DNA of 26,494 bases from Methylococcales bacterium. Its GTDB lineage: Bacteria > Pseudomonadota > Gammaproteobacteria > Methylococcales > Methylomonadaceae. The translations under genes and the position numbers were made by a program. The stretch spans positions 1-26,494 of the forward strand of contig SHZG01000006.1 of assembly GCA_009692395.1 (NCBI GenBank), read 5' to 3'. This document shows, one piece after another, positions 22,673 to 26,494 of this stretch (positions within the stretch are counted from its first letter, which is position 1; every line of letters begins with the position of its first letter). Under the pieces are notes generated by a model. That model saw nothing but the letters and a program-made list of their open reading frames with translations, did no database searches and was not told the origin of the DNA.

Positions 22673-22974
22673 GTGAGTATTGTTTTGCTCTTCATTTTGA
22701 AACAATAGAACAACGGGCATTATAAACGATACCTTAGTATTATCAATGCTGTTGTTTTGAACTGAGCAAGGTAAATCAATCACTTGAGCTTAATTTTTTA
22801 CCAATGACGAACTTAACCTCAAAGCGAGACCCTAGAATTCATACAACTTCTTGCACAAGCTCGGCAAAAGTCAGTATTGTCTTCAGTCATTATAAAATTG
22901 TTTTATGAGTCTCTGACAAGTGTTTCCCCGCACCCAGTGAAAACACCTCGTTCCTGATAAAAGCAAATATTACG
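22673..22974. other. Gap upstream of rpsB with no recognised content
   Basis: About 300 bp of AT-rich sequence lie between the rpsB leader hairpin and the palindromic element. No frame, RNA gene or clear hairpin is supported. The rpsB promoter could lie at its left edge. Confidence 0.5.
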
Positions 22975-23148
22975 AATTGATGTTAGGCACAAGAATATTT
23001 TTGTCCACGAAAGACACGAAAAGCACGAAAAATACTAAAAAATCATAATGTGTATTATTTAACGCGTGGATAAGACACATTCGCTTTGATTTTTTCGTGC
23101 CTTTTGTGCTTTTCGTGGACTATTTCTTTTTCATGCGTAACATCAATT
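22975..23148. repeat. 174-bp palindromic (MITE-like) element upstream of the kinase gene
   Basis: The outer arms AATTGATGTTA (22975-22985) and TAACATCAATT (23138-23148) are perfect complements. Next come long imperfect arms: GTCCACGAAAGACACGAAAA from 23003 and its counterpart ending TTTTCGTGGAC at 23120. Inside is a smaller pair, AATGTGT and ACACATT. The whole could fold into one long hairpin. GTCCACGAAAG-type repeats occur in many bacterial genomes. It ends about 80 bases before the kinase start and may carry part of its promoter. Confidence 0.7.
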
Positions 23149-23229
23149 ACACATTGACTTGACGGAGAAATACAGTTATCTATTATAGTTCTACCCGTTT
23201 GAGTGACTGAGATGACTCCGTAAACTACT

Positions 23230-25188
23230 ATGACAAGTAACGATAAATCACTTTCCGATATTTTAAACGATAAATCACTTGCCGATATTTTAAATGCCAC
23301 GGACGATGATGCGACTTTGTTATGGTCAAAATACAATGAACCCGCTAGCACGCTTGAGACCACTGTTGCTTATCCACCACCACCCCACTCTCAACCATTA
23401 GTGTCAGAATTACACAACTCAGCAGAAAACACGGCAAAATTTGCTGAAAATTTAACCATCCAACGGGTGATTGGCGAAGGGGGTGTCGGACGTGTTTACC
23501 TTGCCTATGATGAGACCATTGGGCGCAGAGTGGCGATTAAAGAATTGCTGGACAAGGCGGAAAATAATGCCCAACTAGAAAAATCGTTTATTCATGAAGC
23601 AAAAATTACAGGTAAATTAGAGCACCCAGGCATTATTCCTGTGTATCACCTCGGCTACCGTGAGGACGGCAGAGCATATTATGTGATGCGCTATGTTAAA
23701 GGCGAAACCTTAGAGCAACAACTGGATAAATGCCAACAAAGTGCCGCCGCATTAGCATTCCACAAACGCATGGAACTCTTGAACACGCTAATAGATACTT
23801 GTGACACACTGGCTTATGCACATTCTAAAGGTGTGATTCATCGGGATTTAAAACCCAGCAATATTATCAGTGGCAAATTTGGCGAAACTATCATTTTGGA
23901 TTGGGGCTTAGCGCAAGCCTTAGACGACGATGATGACTGTGATTTTTTTAGAACCGTACAAGCCCATCAAGCACAGACTTACAGTGATAATGACAATACC
24001 CAGAGCATGGGAACGCTACATTATATGGCACCTGAGCAACTGCAAGGCAAAGCGGGTAAAACCAGTGATGTCTACAGCTTGGGGGTGATTTTATTTAAAC
24101 TGATTACAGGCAGTCTGCCTTATAAAAATAGTAACCAGCAAACTCTTCAAACGCGGTTATTGGATGATCAGCCCTCACCTTCGCCTAACCATTATCTAGG
24201 AACTATTTCGCCTGAGTTGGGGGCAATTTGTGATAAGGCGATGGCGAAAAATCCATTCGACCGTTTTGCCGATGCGGGTGAGTTGTCCTATCAACTGAAA
24301 GCCTATCGCGACGGCAGAATGGTCAATATTTACAGCTATTCTAAGAAAGAGTTATTACGACGGTTTTTAGCAAAAAATAAATTGATCGTGGTGATATTCG
24401 CTTTGTTAGTCACGTTGATAGTCGCGGGGGCAATTTTTTCTGTTAATTATGCCATGCAAATGGATCAAGCCAGAACCAAAGCCGAGGAAGCGTTAATTTC
24501 CGTGACCGCGTTAGGCGAACAGGCACAACACCAAGCAAATACGATTTCAGCCAATATTAACAGCAATATCAATCAACTATTTGCGGATATGAACAAGACA
24601 GCGACCGCGCTTAGTACCTTGCCACCAGATGCTCAAAATGCGTTGCTGGCTACCCTGCATAAGCAATATCCAGCCCTTACTTCATGTACACTTGAAACTA
24701 ACAACACCATTGCCAATTTAGGCTGGAAAAGCATCACTCAGAAATTCGACGTGCCGATAATTATTAGTGAACAAGGTAAAGTGGTACTGGTCTTTTTAGC
24801 ACCCGTGCAGAAACAAGATCAACTATTAGGCTACCTTGTTGCCAAAGTTTTTCCTGACCAAGTATTCCCTCAATTATTTTCTGTCGAACTCAAGAGTAGT
24901 CACGCCAAAGATATTTGGTTGATGAGAGAAGATGGTTTAATTTTTTACGATGTGGAAGAAAAATATCGCGGCACCAATATTTTTACCGATACCATATTCA
25001 ACCAATCACCTACCGTGGTTGCTTTTGGGCGGCTTATTGTAAGTGAATCTGAAGGAGTCGGTTATTATTCTGTTCCAGATAACGGCAAATCCATCTTTAA
25101 AATTGCCGCGTGGCAAACAGTGAATTTTCCAGACGCTGAAAGCTGGAAAATTGTGGTTAATTATGATTACATGGGGCGCGATGATTAA
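23230..25188 (+). CDS. Membrane-anchored Ser/Thr protein kinase with extracytoplasmic sensor domain
   Basis: This 652-residue transmembrane Hanks-type kinase has an N-terminal low-complexity segment (1-72) containing two tandem copies of NDKSLxDIL. The kinase domain spans about 75-360: Gly loop GEGGVGRVY at 82-90, Lys104 in VAIKELL, alpha-C Glu123, HRDLKPSN at 204-211, DWG (224-226) in place of DFG, and APEQ at 267-270. All catalytic residues are present, so it should be active. One transmembrane helix lies at about 385-407. The outer part (about 410-652) starts with a coiled segment and continues as a Cache/PAS-like sensor fold (WLMREDGLIFYDVEEKYRGT). A spacer with a run of Asp (231-236) lies in the activation region. 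The stop overlaps the next gene by 8 bp. Ligand and targets are unknown. Confidence 0.93.
   Translation: MTSNDKSLSDILNDKSLADILNATDDDATLLWSKYNEPASTLETTVAYPPPPHSQPLVSELHNSAENTAKFAENLTIQRVIGEGGVGRVYLAYDETIGRRVAIKELLDKAENNAQLEKSFIHEAKITGKLEHPGIIPVYHLGYREDGRAYYVMRYVKGETLEQQLDKCQQSAAALAFHKRMELLNTLIDTCDTLAYAHSKGVIHRDLKPSNIISGKFGETIILDWGLAQALDDDDDCDFFRTVQAHQAQTYSDNDNTQSMGTLHYMAPEQLQGKAGKTSDVYSLGVILFKLITGSLPYKNSNQQTLQTRLLDDQPSPSPNHYLGTISPELGAICDKAMAKNPFDRFADAGELSYQLKAYRDGRMVNIYSYSKKELLRRFLAKNKLIVVIFALLVTLIVAGAIFSVNYAMQMDQARTKAEEALISVTALGEQAQHQANTISANINSNINQLFADMNKTATALSTLPPDAQNALLATLHKQYPALTSCTLETNNTIANLGWKSITQKFDVPIIISEQGKVVLVFLAPVQKQDQLLGYLVAKVFPDQVFPQLFSVELKSSHAKDIWLMREDGLIFYDVEEKYRGTNIFTDTIFNQSPTVVAFGRLIVSESEGVGYYSVPDNGKSIFKIAAWQTVNFPDAESWKIVVNYDYMGRDD
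23240..23293 (+). repeat. 27-bp tandem duplication in the kinase N terminus
   Basis: Positions 23240-23266 and 23267-23293 are adjacent copies differing at one base (T versus G). They encode NDKSLSDIL and NDKSLADIL in frame. The near identity at the DNA level points to a recent duplication by slippage. Confidence 0.9.
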
Positions 25189-25771
25189 CACTGGCGAAAC
25201 GGTTTTAAAAGACGATGGTATTTTGCCATCCTGCACACAAAGACAAAACCTTTGTGGCTATGCGTGCTGTAAATTTACAGCGGGTAACGGGATTATGTTA
25301 CTGTCAGGTGAGCATGAACAAGCCGTACAGCAGGGTTTAAAAGCAGCACATTTATCGTTTGATGCCAATCATTCGCACGCCGTGTGCCATAAACCGTGTC
25401 AACAAGGCGATTTAAAACAGATAGATTGTTCATGGTATCCGCTGTTTCCTGCCAATCTGAGCGCGACCCAATTTCTCGTCGCTGACCACCGTAAATGCCC
25501 AATTCCTAATCATGAACTGATAGATAAAATGCACTCTGTATATACCACAGCATTAGCATGGGAACAACAACACACGGGGAGTCTTGAACAAATGGTCAAG
25601 TTAAGTCGTGATTTTGTCGGCTATTTGCCGTTTCCCTATAAACTCGAGGCAGGGCTAGTGCTTAACATGACCCTAGAAGAGATGCAGCTCATTGCCTTAA
25701 CTAAACAACTACCCACCGATTATGTCTGTAGCGACTGGACAATTAGGCTACACGGCGTTAACCACGCCTGA
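25181..25771 (+). CDS. Cysteine-rich protein, possibly YkgJ-like metal-binding, coupled to the kinase
   Basis: The 196-residue protein has nine Cys, eight in the first 106 residues: Cys18, Cys25, Cys29-Cys30, Cys69, Cys73, Cys83 and Cys106, then Cys183. The pattern C-x6-C-x3-CC, then C-x3-C-x9-C followed by WYPLFP and a last C, recalls the YkgJ/FliB-like family, whose cysteines are thought to bind zinc or an Fe-S cluster. The match is by pattern only. No signal peptide or membrane segment is visible, so it should be cytosolic. The start chosen, ATG 25181, overlaps the kinase stop as ATGATTAA with GGGG just before it. An in-frame upstream ATG at 25151 would put ten extra residues inside the kinase gene. 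Tight coupling suggests it works with the kinase, perhaps as a substrate or redox/metal-responsive partner. Confidence 0.7.
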   Translation: MINTGETVLKDDGILPSCTQRQNLCGYACCKFTAGNGIMLLSGEHEQAVQQGLKAAHLSFDANHSHAVCHKPCQQGDLKQIDCSWYPLFPANLSATQFLVADHRKCPIPNHELIDKMHSVYTTALAWEQQHTGSLEQMVKLSRDFVGYLPFPYKLEAGLVLNMTLEEMQLIALTKQLPTDYVCSDWTIRLHGVNHA

Positions 25772-25789
25772 TGACTTTAGGCTAAGCTC

Positions 25790-26377
25790 ATGCGTCGCTT
25801 CCTCGCTATTATCGCATTCAGTTACTCCTCGCTCAGTTATGCCCACCAAACACTCTATGAAAGTGACTATGGTTCATTATCAGCAGGCTTACAGATTCAG
25901 ACCGCAACCCTACTAGAAGGCAATAATCGCTCAGGCGGTTCAATTAAACAACATCTCAGTGACGTATATGGTGAATTAACGGTAGAGCCTAATATTAAAG
26001 CCACTATTAATTTACCCAAAGAAAGCTAGCTATATGCAGGCTTTAGTTTTATTTATAGTGCCATATTAGGTAACGACCCCTCAGGTATTACCCAACGTGG
26101 CGTATTAATGCCATTAGAAAAGACCGAGTTTACTGAATATGGTTATTATCAGGACTTTAAAGATGCAGGTTTAACAGAAGAAAAATACGTTGGCTGGAAG
26201 TCTGGGCAGTTATTAGAAAAATTCGATGAAAATGCGATTGATTTATCCGCAGGCGCACAAGATTACAAATTAGGTACAGGGTTATTATTAGCCAATGGCA
26301 CTGACGACGGCGGTTATCGTGGTTCATATTGGATAGGCTCAAGCACACACGATTACCCACAACTCAATCAGAGTTAG
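25790..26377 (+). pseudogene. Exported outer-membrane barrel-like protein, broken by in-frame TAG and truncated
   Basis: One frame of 195 codons is interrupted by TAG at 26027-26029 after 79 residues, with no frameshift. It begins with a Sec signal peptide (MRRFLAIIAFSYSSLSYA). Both halves have the alternating aromatic and Gly-rich make-up of outer-membrane barrels: ESDYGSLSAGLQIQTATLL before the stop, and DYKLGTGLLLANGTDDGGYR then GSYWIG after it. The latter recalls porin or alginate-export-type proteins, but no family is firmly recognised. An ATG at 26108 could restart only the second half, without a signal peptide. The 3' end runs into an oppositely oriented IS4-like transposase end, so the original C terminus has probably been lost. 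It lies 18 bp after the cysteine-rich gene, at the end of the kinase cluster. Confidence 0.65.
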
Positions 26378-26494
26378 CATAAACCGCCCTAGCGATTTCG
26401 ATACCGAAAGCGTAATGCCTGACTTTTTCCATGCCTTCCCATAAGGTTTTAGCACCTGGGAAGCCATCACTTTTTCTACCTAAGAAGCCGCCAA
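26364..26494 (-). mobile_element. IS4-family transposase, C-terminal end (partial)
   Basis: On the minus strand an open frame enters from the window edge (first full codon at 26492) and ends at a TGA at 26366-26364, giving 42 residues. It begins GGFLGRKSDGFPGAKTLWEG, the conserved C-terminal GGF-GRK-DG-PG-TLW block of IS4-type transposases. The remainder, including the catalytic DDE residues, is outside the window. It overlaps the end of the broken barrel-like gene by 14 bases, so it probably truncated that gene on insertion. The exact element boundary cannot be placed. Confidence 0.75.

Noticed and set aside
23055..23363. 102-codon minus-strand frame over the kinase start and palindrome
   Set aside because: It is antisense to the well-supported kinase N terminus; its FKISASDLSFKISESDLS repeat is just the complement of the 27-bp duplication, and its tail is the palindromic repeat.

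Overview
The window looks like the chromosome of a gammaproteobacterium of moderately low GC. DarP, GlnD, RseP, UppS, Frr, PyrH, Tsf and RpsB all match gammaproteobacterial versions. The heavy load of palindromic intergenic repeats and IS debris would suit a Thiotrichales/Beggiatoa-like lineage, but that placement is inference and weakly held.

Layout. (1) 1-145: the 3' end of an IS630-family transposase and its right terminal repeat. (2) 285-4115, minus strand: a compact cluster icd (NADP isocitrate dehydrogenase) > short-chain dehydrogenase > CoA-transferase alpha > CoA-transferase beta. The beta gene is split by one in-frame TGA. (3) 4271-5950, plus strand: an NAD-type isocitrate dehydrogenase divergent from icd, then the ribosome-assembly factor darP. 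(4) 5951-6362: a dense repeat island with two similar T-arm-like hairpins, a nested cruciform repeat and a MITE whose end matches the IS630 end at position 121. (5) 6363-9772, minus: map > glnD, overlapping by ATGA. (6) 10316-11637, plus: a YbeL-like zinc-ribbon protein and an orphan ParA-type ATPase. (7) 11779-13509, minus: a small exported protein and a DctA/GltP-type symporter. (8) 13642-22553, minus: the classic translation and envelope cluster rpsB > tsf > (NYN-domain gene) > pyrH > frr > uppS > cdsA > dxr > rseP, ending in a dsbC-like gene where bamA normally sits. (9) 22975-23148: a 174-bp palindromic element. (10) 23230-26377, plus: a membrane-anchored Ser/Thr kinase, a translationally coupled cysteine-rich protein and a broken exported barrel-like gene, then the end of an IS4-like transposase on the minus strand.

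How the genes work together. Region 8 is housekeeping: ribosomal protein S2, EF-Ts and ribosome recycling alongside UMP kinase, isoprenoid (Dxr, UppS) and phospholipid (CdsA) precursors, site-2 protease and periplasmic disulfide isomerase. Many of these genes are joined by 1-4 bp overlaps. Region 2 joins a TCA-cycle enzyme to an acyl-CoA module that may be decaying. Region 10 is the most unusual: it looks like an envelope-sensing kinase with a co-translated putative metal-binding partner.

No tRNA, rRNA, CRISPR array, known defence system or replication origin was recognised.
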